From Pseudomonadales bacterium (lineage in GTDB: Bacteria > Pseudomonadota > Gammaproteobacteria > Pseudomonadales > Halieaceae), in the NCBI GenBank assembly GCA_024234675.1, contig JACKNU010000001.1, forward strand, positions 1-64,000: a stretch of 64,000 nucleotides of DNA. The letters are read 5' to 3'. Within the stretch, counting starts at the first letter, position 1; each line of letters starts with the position of its first letter. The notes beneath the pieces were generated by a model, which searched no databases, had not been told where the DNA came from, and worked only from the letters and a program-made list of their open reading frames with translations. Shown one piece after another: positions 42,123 through 50,358 of the stretch. Both the position numbers and the translations under genes were made by a program.

Positions 42123-44003
42123 ATGCTGAATAAGTACCCGCTGTGGAAATACCTGCTCGTGCTGTTTTTCGTCCTGTTGGGCCTGTTTTACGCGGCGCCC
42201 AACCTGTACACGCCGGATCCCGCCCTGCAGATCACCGGTGAGAGCAGCTCCCAGCTTATCGACGACCGTATCCTGGGCAAGGCCCTGGAAGCCCTGGACG
42301 AGGCCGGCATCGCCCACTTCGACCCCGCTGTGGACGAAAGCGGGCGCAATGCCCTGATCCGGCTGCGCGACGCCGAGAAGCAGTTGCCGGCCCAGGCCAG
42401 GGTCTCGCGGGCCCTTGGGGACGGCTTTATCGTCGCCCTCAACCTCGCTCCCACCACCCCCGCCTGGCTCAGCGATTATGGCGCCCAACCCATGAAGCTG
42501 GGCCTGGACCTCAGCGGCGGCGTGCATTTCATGCTGGAAGTGGATGTCGACTCGGCCATAGAGCGGCGCCTGGAGTATTACAGCAACGCCATCAAGCGCA
42601 CCCTGCGTGAAGAGCGGATACGCGGCCGCGTATCGCTGGACAGGCAGGGCCAGATCGAGGCGCGGTTCAATTCCGAGGAGCAACGCGACCGGGCCAGGGA
42701 CGCCATAGCCGACAGCCTGCCGGATCTGGCCCTGGACGATGTCGACGGGGACAACAGCTGGAGTGTGGTGGCGGTGATGCCCGAGCAGGTGCGCAAGGAG
42801 ATTGCCGAGTACTCGGTCAGCCAGAATCTCACGACCCTGCGCAACCGGGTAAATGAGCTGGGGGTGTCCGAGCCGCTGGTGCAGCGCCAGGGCCAGAACC
42901 GCATCGTGGTGGAGTTGCCCGGCATCCAGGATACCGCGGAAGCCAAGCGTATCCTGGGTAAGGTGGCCAACCTGGAGTTCCGCCTGGTGGCCAACCTGGA
43001 TGCCGCCGCGTCCGAGAAGCAGCGCTTCGAATACCGCAGCCCGGATCGGGCCAACGCCAGCGAGTGGCTGGAGCGAGACGTCATCATTACCGGCGAGCGG
43101 GTATCCAACGCCCAGGCCAGCTTTGACCAGAACGGCCAGCCCAACGTGCAGATCAGCCTGGACAGCGAGGGCGGCAGCCTGATGTCCCGCGCCACCCGCA
43201 ACAATATCAAGCGGCGCATGGGGGTGCTGTTTATCGAGCGCAAGTTCCGCACCCGCTACGAAGTGCAGGAAGACGGCACCGAGGTGCCGGTCAAGATCCC
43301 CTACGACGAGAAAAAATTGCTGACCGCGCCGGTCATCCAGTCGGCCCTGGGGGCACAATTCCAGATCACGGGGCTGGACAGCCCGCTGGAAGCCTCCGAA
43401 CTGGCGCTGATGCTGCGCGCCGGCGCCCTGGCGGCACCCATCAGTTTCGTGGAAGAGCGCACCGTGGGTCCCTCCCTGGGTGCTGAAAACATCCGCATGG
43501 GCGTCAAGTCGGTGCAGTACGGCCTGGCCGCGGTAGTGCTGTTCATGATCGTCTACTACCGGGTCTTCGGGGTGGCGGCGGTGATCGCCCTGACGGCCAA
43601 CCTGGTGATGCTGGTAGCGGTGATGTCCATCATGGGGGCGACCCTGACCCTGCCGGGTATTGCCGGTATCGTGTTGACCGTCGGTATGGCGGTGGACGCC
43701 AATGTGCTCATATTCGGGCGAATACGGGAGGAGGTGGCCGCTGGCATGGCGCCACAGATGGCCATTCATGCCGGCTATGAGCGAGCGGTGGCCACCATTC
43801 TCGACGCCAACATCACCACCCTGATCGTGGCCGTCATTCTGTACGCGGTGGGCACCGGCCCGATCAAGGGTTTTGCGGTCACCCTGTCCATCGGCATTAT
43901 CACCTCCATGTTCACCGCGATCATGGGGACGCGCGCCATCATCAACCTGGTCTACGGTGGACGTAAGGTACAAAAACTGTCAATCGGAGGTCGCGGCGCA
44001 TGA
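42123..44003 (+). CDS. secD: Protein translocase subunit SecD
   Basis: A 626-residue inner-membrane protein. The first segment (YLLVLFFVLLGLFYAAPNLY) leads into a large periplasmic P1 region with LKLGLDLSGGVHFMLEVDVD, then five more membrane helices containing GVKSVQYGLAAVVLFMIVYY and VGMAVDANVLIFGRIREE. SecD with SecF uses the proton gradient to pull proteins out of SecYEG on the periplasmic side. Its stop overlaps the secF start by 4 bp. yajC and tgt, usual neighbours upstream, are absent; purL is there instead. Confidence 0.96.
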   Translation: MLNKYPLWKYLLVLFFVLLGLFYAAPNLYTPDPALQITGESSSQLIDDRILGKALEALDEAGIAHFDPAVDESGRNALIRLRDAEKQLPAQARVSRALGDGFIVALNLAPTTPAWLSDYGAQPMKLGLDLSGGVHFMLEVDVDSAIERRLEYYSNAIKRTLREERIRGRVSLDRQGQIEARFNSEEQRDRARDAIADSLPDLALDDVDGDNSWSVVAVMPEQVRKEIAEYSVSQNLTTLRNRVNELGVSEPLVQRQGQNRIVVELPGIQDTAEAKRILGKVANLEFRLVANLDAAASEKQRFEYRSPDRANASEWLERDVIITGERVSNAQASFDQNGQPNVQISLDSEGGSLMSRATRNNIKRRMGVLFIERKFRTRYEVQEDGTEVPVKIPYDEKKLLTAPVIQSALGAQFQITGLDSPLEASELALMLRAGALAAPISFVEERTVGPSLGAENIRMGVKSVQYGLAAVVLFMIVYYRVFGVAAVIALTANLVMLVAVMSIMGATLTLPGIAGIVLTVGMAVDANVLIFGRIREEVAAGMAPQMAIHAGYERAVATILDANITTLIVAVILYAVGTGPIKGFAVTLSIGIITSMFTAIMGTRAIINLVYGGRKVQKLSIGGRGA

Positions 44004-44914
44004 AAGTGATCAACTTTATGGGCTGGCGCAAGCTGGCCGCGCTGTTTTCCGTCACCCTGGTGCTGGGCTCCCTGGTCTCCCTGTTTACCCAGCAGCTGAA
44101 CTGGGGGCTGGACTTTACCGGCGGCACCCTGCTGGAAGTGCACTACAGCGAGACGGCCGATCTCTCGGACATACGCTCGACCCTGTCCGCCGAGGAATAC
44201 CGGGGCGCCACCGTGGTGAGTTTCGGCAGTGACCGCGATGTGTTGATCCGCCTGCCCCACGGCTATTCCGACAGCGAGGGCGTGGTGCTGCTGGGCAAGC
44301 TGCAGGATGCGTTTGAGGGCGAAGTGGAACTGCGCCGCATCGAATTCGTCGGCCCCCAGGTGGGCGATGAGCTGCGGGAGCAGGGCGGGCTCGCCATGCT
44401 GCTGGCGCTGGGCCTGGTGATGCTGTACATCGCCTTTCGTTTCCAGCTCAAGTTCGCGGTGGGCGCGGTGGTGGCGCTGATCCACGACGTGATTATCACC
44501 TTGGGCTTTTTCTCCGTAACCCGCATGGAGTTCGACCTCACGGTGCTGGCGGCCCTGCTGGCTGTCATCGGTTACTCCCTGAACGACACCATCGTGGTGT
44601 TCGACCGCATCCGCGAGAATTTTCGCAGGGTGCGCCGCACCGAGCCCGTGGAAGTGATCAATATTTCCCTCACGGAAACCCTGGACCGCACCCTGGTCAC
44701 CTCCCTGACCACCCTGCTGGTACTGGTGTGCCTGGCGGTATGGGGCGGGGAAATGATCAACGGCTTTGCGATCGCCCTGATCGTGGGCATCTGTATCGGT
44801 ACCTACTCCTCGATCTACGTCGCGGCCAACGTGCTGATGCTGCTGAATGTCAGCAAGGAAGACCTGATGATCCCCGTGAAAGAGGGTGTCGAGCAGGACG
44901 ATCTCAGCCCCTAG
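44000..44914 (+). CDS. secF: Protein translocase subunit SecF
   Basis: A 304-residue partner of SecD: first membrane segment after MGWRKLAALFSVTLVLG, the periplasmic start NWGLDFTGGTLLEVHYSE, and the conserved helix block AVIGYSLNDTIVVFDRIREN with TSLTTLLVLVCLAVWGGE. It is translationally coupled to secD. The following methyltransferase gene begins within a few bases of the secF stop. Confidence 0.96.
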   Translation: MKVINFMGWRKLAALFSVTLVLGSLVSLFTQQLNWGLDFTGGTLLEVHYSETADLSDIRSTLSAEEYRGATVVSFGSDRDVLIRLPHGYSDSEGVVLLGKLQDAFEGEVELRRIEFVGPQVGDELREQGGLAMLLALGLVMLYIAFRFQLKFAVGAVVALIHDVIITLGFFSVTRMEFDLTVLAALLAVIGYSLNDTIVVFDRIRENFRRVRRTEPVEVINISLTETLDRTLVTSLTTLLVLVCLAVWGGEMINGFAIALIVGICIGTYSSIYVAANVLMLLNVSKEDLMIPVKEGVEQDDLSP

Positions 44915-44924
44915 GCCTGTTCCC

Positions 44925-45722
44925 GTGACGGCGGTGGTGCCCCTGCGGATCCCCGGCGTGCCGCGCCTGCGCCTGCGGGTGCACGGGGAGCGGGATCACA
45001 CTATTTCCCGCCGCATCAGCGAGGAGGGAGTGTGGGAACCCTACGAGACCTCCCTGCTGGCAAGCTTCCTGCAGCCCGGCGCGGTGTTCGTGGACGTCGG
45101 GGCCAATATCGGCTATTTCTCGGTGCTAGCCGCCCGCCTGGTCGGGGATTCGGGGGCAGTATTCGCCTTCGAGCCCGGGCGCGACAATTTTGCCCTGCTG
45201 CGGTACAACCTGGCACTCAACGACTGCGGGCATATTGTTACCGCGGTGGAAGCCGGACTGGCGCTGGCAGCAGGGCGGGGCCAACTGTACCTGAGTGCCG
45301 ACAACGCCGGCGACCACCAGATCTTCGCGGGCGGCGCCGCCCGCAGCCACCACGCTATCCAGCTGCTCAACGGCAGCGACTACCTGCGCGGCAGGGTGGC
45401 CCGCGTGGATGTGCTCAAGGTCGATGTACAGGGCGCGGAATACGCGGTCATGGCCGGTCTGCTGCCACTGCTGCGGGAGCTGGGGCGAGCGCCGCTCATC
45501 CTCATCGAGCTCACCCCCCTGTCCCTGCGGCAGGCGGGCAGCAGCGGCCGGGAGCTGGTGGAACTGCTGGCAACGCTGGGGCAACCCCTGCACATCATCG
45601 ACCATATCGAGCACCGGCTGGCGGCCTGCCCCGCGGCGGAACTCGCCCGGTGGTGTGACGATGTGGATGCGGTGAGCGGCGATGCCGGCTTCATGAATAT
45701 CCTGGTGGGGTCGCCGCCGTGA
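44925..45722 (+). CDS. FkbM-family SAM-dependent methyltransferase
   Basis: About 265 residues from GTG 44925; a GTG at 44886 would overlap secF and adds residues that look like an out-of-frame secF tail. Motif I is VFVDVGANIGYFSVLAARL, followed by VFAFEPGRDNFALLRYNLAL and VDVLKVDVQGAEYAVMAGL, all FkbM hallmarks. FkbM enzymes O-methylate sugars, polyketides or lipids; the substrate is unknown. It sits tightly behind secDF, but with weak Shine-Dalgarno elements, so coupling by read-through is likely. Confidence 0.85.
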   Translation: MTAVVPLRIPGVPRLRLRVHGERDHTISRRISEEGVWEPYETSLLASFLQPGAVFVDVGANIGYFSVLAARLVGDSGAVFAFEPGRDNFALLRYNLALNDCGHIVTAVEAGLALAAGRGQLYLSADNAGDHQIFAGGAARSHHAIQLLNGSDYLRGRVARVDVLKVDVQGAEYAVMAGLLPLLRELGRAPLILIELTPLSLRQAGSSGRELVELLATLGQPLHIIDHIEHRLAACPAAELARWCDDVDAVSGDAGFMNILVGSPP

Positions 45723-45788
45723 CGGGGCGGACGCCGGCCCGGTGCGCGGCGCTTGGAAAGCGCCGGTCAATCACCGACAATCACCCCC

Positions 45789-46346
45789 ATGAATGACATA
45801 CTGCGTTTTCTGCAAACCCGCAATTCCGCTCCCCGGCTGACCGCGCCGGCGCCTGCGGGCGCCGAGCTGGAGGAGATTTTCCGGGCTGCCCTGCGGGCCC
45901 CCGATCACGCCTGGTTGCGGCCCTGGCGTTTTATCACCATCGCCGGCGAGCGCCGCGCGGAGTTCGGTCGTGTGCTGGAGCACTGCCTGCGGTTGCGCCA
46001 GCCCGATGCGGACGCGGCGGCCCTGGAAAAGGCCCGCAATGCGCCGCTGCGGGCGCCCCTGCTGGTCGCGGTGGTGGTTGCCCTCAAGGAGCATCCCAAG
46101 GTGCCTCCCATCGAGCAGCGCCTGTCGGCGGCCTGCGCTGCCCACGCCATCCTGCTGGCCGCCGAGGCCCTTGGTTACGCGGGTATCTGGCGCACCGGGG
46201 CATCCTCCTTTCATCGCGCCGTCATGGACGAGCTGGGCCTGGCGGGTAACGAGGAACTGGTCGGCTTTGTCTACCTGGGCAGCCGCGAGGGTGCTCCCAA
46301 GAACCTGCCGCTACTGGATACTGCCAATTTCGTTAGCAGCTGGTAA
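45789..46346 (+). CDS. YdjA-like nitroreductase family protein
   Basis: A 185-residue FMN protein from ATG 45789 (MNDILRFLQTRNSAPRL). The N-terminal RNSAPRLTAPAP segment, APDHAWLRPWRFI, and LAAEALGYAGIWRTG are typical of small YdjA nitroreductases, which act as dimers with FMN at the interface and reduce nitro compounds or similar electron acceptors. The physiological substrate is unknown. It is followed 38 bp later by a crotonase gene. Confidence 0.9.
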   Translation: MNDILRFLQTRNSAPRLTAPAPAGAELEEIFRAALRAPDHAWLRPWRFITIAGERRAEFGRVLEHCLRLRQPDADAAALEKARNAPLRAPLLVAVVVALKEHPKVPPIEQRLSAACAAHAILLAAEALGYAGIWRTGASSFHRAVMDELGLAGNEELVGFVYLGSREGAPKNLPLLDTANFVSSW

Positions 46347-46384
46347 CATCGTCCGCCCCAATTCGCTGTATAGAGAGAGCACTG

Positions 46385-47200
46385 ATGACTGTCCCCAGCT
46401 TCGAAACCCTTGATTTACAGCTCGATGGCCATGTGGCCACGGTCTGCCTCAACCGCCCGGACAAGGCCAATTCCATGAACGCCGCCATGTGGCCGGAACT
46501 GCAGGCCTGTTTTGAATGGCTTGACGCGGAGCCGGCGGTGCGGGCGGTGGTGCTCACCGGCAACGGCAACCATTTCTGCGCGGGGATAGACCTGGCCATG
46601 TTCGGCGGCCTGCACGGGGAGTCCAGCGAGCCGGCGCGGCGCGCCGAGCACCTGCGGCGCACCATACTGGGCATGCAGGAGAACCTGACGGCGATAGAGC
46701 GCTGCCGCAAGCCGGTGCTGGCCGCCATCCACCGCACCTGCATAGGCGGTGGCGTGGACCTGGTGTGTTGCGCGGACATGCGTTACGCCACCGAGGACGC
46801 CTACTTTTCCATTCGCGAGATCGACATCGGCATGACGGCCGACGTGGGTACCCTGCAACGCCTGCCCAAACTGATCGCCGACGGGGTGGTGCGGGAACTG
46901 GCCTATACCGGGCGCAACATGGATGCGGAGGAAGCCCGCGAGGTGGGTTTTGTAAACCGCGTGTACGAGGACCGGGAAACCCTGCTGCGCGAGGTGACCG
47001 CCATCGCCCACAACATCGCCGCCAAGTCGCCCCTGGCGGTGCGCGGTTCCAAGGAAATGCTGCTGTACTCCCGCGACCACCCGGTGGCGGCAGGTCTCAA
47101 CTATATCGCCACCTGGAACGCCGGCATGCTGTCCCAGGCGGATCTACAGGCCGGCCTCCAGGCCCAGATGGAAAAGCAACAGGCGGTCTACGAGGACTAG
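46385..47200 (+). CDS. Crotonase-superfamily protein, probable dienoyl-CoA isomerase
   Basis: A 271-residue crotonase. The first oxyanion-hole segment is GNHFCAGIDLAMFGG, the second AIHRTCIGGGVDLVCCADMR. The acidic residues in FSIREIDIGMTADVGTLQRL (Glu plus Asp) resemble the pair used by delta3,5-delta2,4-dienoyl-CoA isomerase (ECH1), which handles unsaturated fatty acids with odd-numbered double bonds. Enoyl-CoA hydratase is the broader alternative. A GAGAGAGC run precedes the ATG. Confidence 0.85.
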   Translation: MTVPSFETLDLQLDGHVATVCLNRPDKANSMNAAMWPELQACFEWLDAEPAVRAVVLTGNGNHFCAGIDLAMFGGLHGESSEPARRAEHLRRTILGMQENLTAIERCRKPVLAAIHRTCIGGGVDLVCCADMRYATEDAYFSIREIDIGMTADVGTLQRLPKLIADGVVRELAYTGRNMDAEEAREVGFVNRVYEDRETLLREVTAIAHNIAAKSPLAVRGSKEMLLYSRDHPVAAGLNYIATWNAGMLSQADLQAGLQAQMEKQQAVYED

Positions 47201-47230
47201 CGCCGGCAGAGCTAACGGAGTAAATCAACG

Positions 47231-48163
47231 ATGAGATTCCTGGCACGGCTGAACAGGCCGTGGATCCACTTTATTGTGCTGGGCAGCCTGCTGTACTACC
47301 TGCAGACTGTATTGTTTCCCGCACCCAAACCGGTGATCGGGCCCCTGGCCCCGGCGCGGATCGAGGCGCTGCAGCAGCAGTGGGTGGCCGCCACCGGCCG
47401 CCTTCCCAGCGACGAGCAGCTGGACCGGATGATCAGCGCCGAGCTGGACCGCGACATGCTGTTCCAGCGCGCCCTGGAGCTGGACCTGCACCTCTACGAC
47501 ACGGTGGTCTACCAGCGCCTGCTGCGCAATATGAGTTTCCTGCAGCTGGGGGAGGGCATGAGCGAGCAGGAGCAATACCAGCAGGCGCTGGAAATGCGCC
47601 TGCACCTGGGGGACGAGGTGGTCAAGCGGCGCCTGATCCAGGTGATGGAGCAGTTGCTGCTGGGATTCAATCCCCCGGCGGCGCCCACCGAGGCTGAGTT
47701 GCAGGCCGAGTTTGAGGCCCGCCGGGAGGAGCTGCGCCTGCCGCCGCGCTATTCCATCGAGCATGTGTATTTCAATGCCCAGCGCGAGGCGGAGGCCGAG
47801 GCGGCGGTGGCGGCCATCAATGAGCAACAGCTGGATCCCGCCGCAGCGCTGGAATTCAGTTCGCCGTTCCTGCCCGGTTATCGCTTCACGCGGCAGTCGC
47901 CCGATCAACTGGCCCGCCATTTCGGCTCGGCCTTCGTGGCGAACCTGGAGGAGGCCGGGCCGGTTCCCGGCACCTGGGTGGGGCCATTGCGCTCCACCTA
48001 CGGACTGCACTATGTGTGGGTAGATGCGCTCGAACCCGGTCGCGACGCCACCCTGGAAGAAGTGCGGGTGCGCCTGCTGCGGGATATCGAGTCCAGAAAG
48101 ACCGCCGAGGCCCTGCAGCGCAGCGTGGACGCCATGCGGGAAAACTACGAGGTGATCAAATGA
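47231..48163 (+). CDS. Membrane-anchored PpiC-type peptidylprolyl isomerase
   Basis: A 310-residue protein with an N-terminal anchor (WIHFIVLGSLLYYLQTVLF), a SurA-like helical region and a parvulin-like part near residues 165-280 (YSIEHVYFNAQREAEAEA, GTWVGPLRSTYGLHYVWVD). It should assist folding of exported proteins in the periplasm. It overlaps the HupE/UreJ-like gene by 4 bp (ATGA). Such pairs suggest that this isomerase folds or partners the membrane protein encoded next. Confidence 0.85.
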   Translation: MRFLARLNRPWIHFIVLGSLLYYLQTVLFPAPKPVIGPLAPARIEALQQQWVAATGRLPSDEQLDRMISAELDRDMLFQRALELDLHLYDTVVYQRLLRNMSFLQLGEGMSEQEQYQQALEMRLHLGDEVVKRRLIQVMEQLLLGFNPPAAPTEAELQAEFEARREELRLPPRYSIEHVYFNAQREAEAEAAVAAINEQQLDPAAALEFSSPFLPGYRFTRQSPDQLARHFGSAFVANLEEAGPVPGTWVGPLRSTYGLHYVWVDALEPGRDATLEEVRVRLLRDIESRKTAEALQRSVDAMRENYEVIK

Positions 48164-49161
48164 GCGGCTTGCGGTTATTGACCTGTTTGCTCCTGTTGCT
48201 GGTGCAGGTGAGCCCCGCCCAGGCGCACCGCTTTGCACCCTCGCTGCTCAAGGTGACGGAAATCGGTGACCAGCAATACGCCATGGTCTGGAAAACCCCG
48301 GCGCAGGGCACCAGCAACGTGCCCCTGCAGCCGCTGTGGCCGGATTCCTGCGAAATCACCCAGGCCAACCCGCCGCAGATAGAGGGCACCGGCAAGGTCA
48401 GCAGCTGGCAGATGCGCTGTACCGAGCTGGGCGCGGATGGCCTGGTGGGTGAAATGCTGGCGGTAAAGGGCCTCCCTGAAAACCAGGCTTCCGCCCTGGT
48501 GATGGTCAGCCTGCTGGACGGGCGCAACTACCAGCAGGTGCTGGACGCCGAGCGGCCCGAGTTCGAGATCCCGGCGCAGTCCAGTGCCGGGGAAGTAATG
48601 GGCGATTACAGCTGGTTGGGTATGGAGCATATCTGGGGGGGGCTGGACCACCTGTTGTTCGTGTTCGGCCTGTTGTTACTGGTCGGTGGCGGCGCCCGCC
48701 TGTTGTGGACCATCACCGCCTTCACGGTCGGCCACAGTATCACTCTGTCACTGGTGACCCTGGGTTTTTTCGACTACCCGGTGGCGCTGGTGGAGTTCGC
48801 CATCGCCCTCAGTATTTTCGTACTGGCGGTGGAGCTGACCCGCACCAGCAAGCATGACATCCTGTGGCGCAATCCCTGGTGGCTGGCGGGGGGCTTCGGC
48901 CTGTTGCACGGCATGGGTTTCGCCGGTGCCCTGGCGGAAACCGGCCTGCCCCAGGACAATGTGCCGCTGGCCCTGCTGTTTTTTAACGTCGGGATCGAGG
49001 TCGGCCAGATCGCCTTCATCCTTGTCATCCTCGCTATCTGGTATGTGCTGCGCAAGCCGCTGGCGCGCTGGCAGGAGCGGTTGTTACCGGTGCCTGTCTA
49101 CGTCCTGGGGTCGCTCTCCGCCATGTGGTGCATAGAGCGGGGCCTGGAAGTACTCGCCTGA
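48160..49161 (+). CDS. HupE/UreJ-family membrane protein with periplasmic N-domain
   Basis: A 333-residue protein with a signal peptide (LLTCLLLLLVQVSPAQAH), an extracytoplasmic domain of ~135 residues, then six or seven membrane helices starting at LGMEHIWGGLDHLLFVFGLL. The repeats FTVGHSITLSLVTLG and LLHGMGFAGALAETGLP are HupE/UreJ hallmarks. HupE members transport nickel or cobalt; this longer form with an N-terminal domain is common in marine gammaproteobacteria and its substrate is not established. The start is set by the 4-bp overlap with the isomerase gene. Confidence 0.87.
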   Translation: MSGLRLLTCLLLLLVQVSPAQAHRFAPSLLKVTEIGDQQYAMVWKTPAQGTSNVPLQPLWPDSCEITQANPPQIEGTGKVSSWQMRCTELGADGLVGEMLAVKGLPENQASALVMVSLLDGRNYQQVLDAERPEFEIPAQSSAGEVMGDYSWLGMEHIWGGLDHLLFVFGLLLLVGGGARLLWTITAFTVGHSITLSLVTLGFFDYPVALVEFAIALSIFVLAVELTRTSKHDILWRNPWWLAGGFGLLHGMGFAGALAETGLPQDNVPLALLFFNVGIEVGQIAFILVILAIWYVLRKPLARWQERLLPVPVYVLGSLSAMWCIERGLEVLA

Positions 49162-49198
49162 TGCCGACAAGCTGTCCCGGACCATAATGGAGTAACAC

Positions 49199-50308
49199 AT
49201 GTCACAAGACACTGGCCTGTTCGCACCCTTCAGCCTGGGCCCCCTGCAACTGGGCAATCGCATCGTCATGGCGCCCATGACCCGCAACAAATCACCCGGT
49301 AATATCCCCGGGGACGAGGTGCTGGAATACTATCGGCGCCGCGCCGCCGGGGGCGTGGGGCTGATTATCACCGAGGGCACCTGCATCGATCATATCGCCG
49401 CCAGCGGCTACCCCGATGTACCGTATTTCCACGGTGAAGAGCGCCTGGCGGGTTGGGCGAAGGTGGTGGCCGCGGTGCATGCAGAGGGCGGCAAAATAGC
49501 GCCCCAGTTGTGGCACTGTGGCGGCATGCGCCGCGCCGGCACTCCGCCGGAGGGGGAGGTCAATGGCTATACCCCCTCGGGCATGAACGTGCCGGGCAAG
49601 GTCAACCGCCACATCATGAGCCGGCAGGACATCGCCGACGTGGTGCAGGCTTTCGCGCAAGGTGCGGCGGATGCCAGGCGCCTGGGCTTCGATGCGGTGG
49701 AAATTCACGGCGCCCACGGTTACCTGATCGACCAGTTTTTCTGGGAGGGCACCAACCAGCGCGAAGACGAGTACGGCGGCTCGCTGGAAAACCGCGGTCG
49801 CTTTGCGGCGGAAATCATCGCCGCGGTGCGGGCCGCAGTGGGCCCGGATTTTCCGGTCATCCTGCGCTGGTCCCAGTGGAAACAGCAGGACTATGCGGCG
49901 CGGTTGGTGACGTCCCCCGCAGAACTGGAACAGTTCCTCACGCCCCTTAGCGAGGCCGGTGTCGATATCTTCCACTGCTCCACACGGCGCTTCTGGGAGC
50001 CCGAATTCGAGGGCAGCGACCTGAACCTGGCGGGCTGGACCCGCGAGCTGACCGGCAAGCCGACCATCACCGTGGGCAGTGTTGGCCTGAGCGGTGACTT
50101 CATCCCCGACCCCGGGCAGACGGCTTTCAAGGGAGCGGAGCCCGCCAGCCTGGACGAGTTGTTGCGGCGCCTGCAGGCGCGGGAGTTCGACCTGGTGGCA
50201 GTGGGGCGCGCCCTGATAGCCAATCCGGAGTGGGCGCAGCTGGTCAGGGACAGCCGCACGGCAGAGTTGCAGCCCTTCAGCGCCGACCTGCTGGCCCAGT
50301 TGGTTTAA
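49199..50308 (+). CDS. Old Yellow Enzyme-family NADH:flavin oxidoreductase
   Basis: A 369-residue FMN TIM barrel. Landmarks are LGNRIVMAPMTRNKS, AGGVGLIITEGTCID, KIAPQLWHCGGMRR, and FDAVEIHGAHGYLIDQFF then DEYGGSLENRGRF. The family reduces activated C=C bonds of enones, nitro-olefins or dienoyl compounds with NAD(P)H. In this context it may process unsaturated lipids or terpenoid-like substrates, which is inference. It has its own ribosome site (GGAG before ATG 49199). Confidence 0.92.
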   Translation: MSQDTGLFAPFSLGPLQLGNRIVMAPMTRNKSPGNIPGDEVLEYYRRRAAGGVGLIITEGTCIDHIAASGYPDVPYFHGEERLAGWAKVVAAVHAEGGKIAPQLWHCGGMRRAGTPPEGEVNGYTPSGMNVPGKVNRHIMSRQDIADVVQAFAQGAADARRLGFDAVEIHGAHGYLIDQFFWEGTNQREDEYGGSLENRGRFAAEIIAAVRAAVGPDFPVILRWSQWKQQDYAARLVTSPAELEQFLTPLSEAGVDIFHCSTRRFWEPEFEGSDLNLAGWTRELTGKPTITVGSVGLSGDFIPDPGQTAFKGAEPASLDELLRRLQAREFDLVAVGRALIANPEWAQLVRDSRTAELQPFSADLLAQLV

Positions 50309-50358
50309 CCGCCAAACCCCTCACGTTGTAGGGTCAAATTCATTCGACCACCCGCGGC

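Noticed and set aside
38769..43973. A 1734-codon open frame on the minus strand across purL and secD
   Set aside because: It is antisense to two certain genes; GC-rich codon use leaves the opposite strand open. Its translation is low-complexity with no family resemblance.
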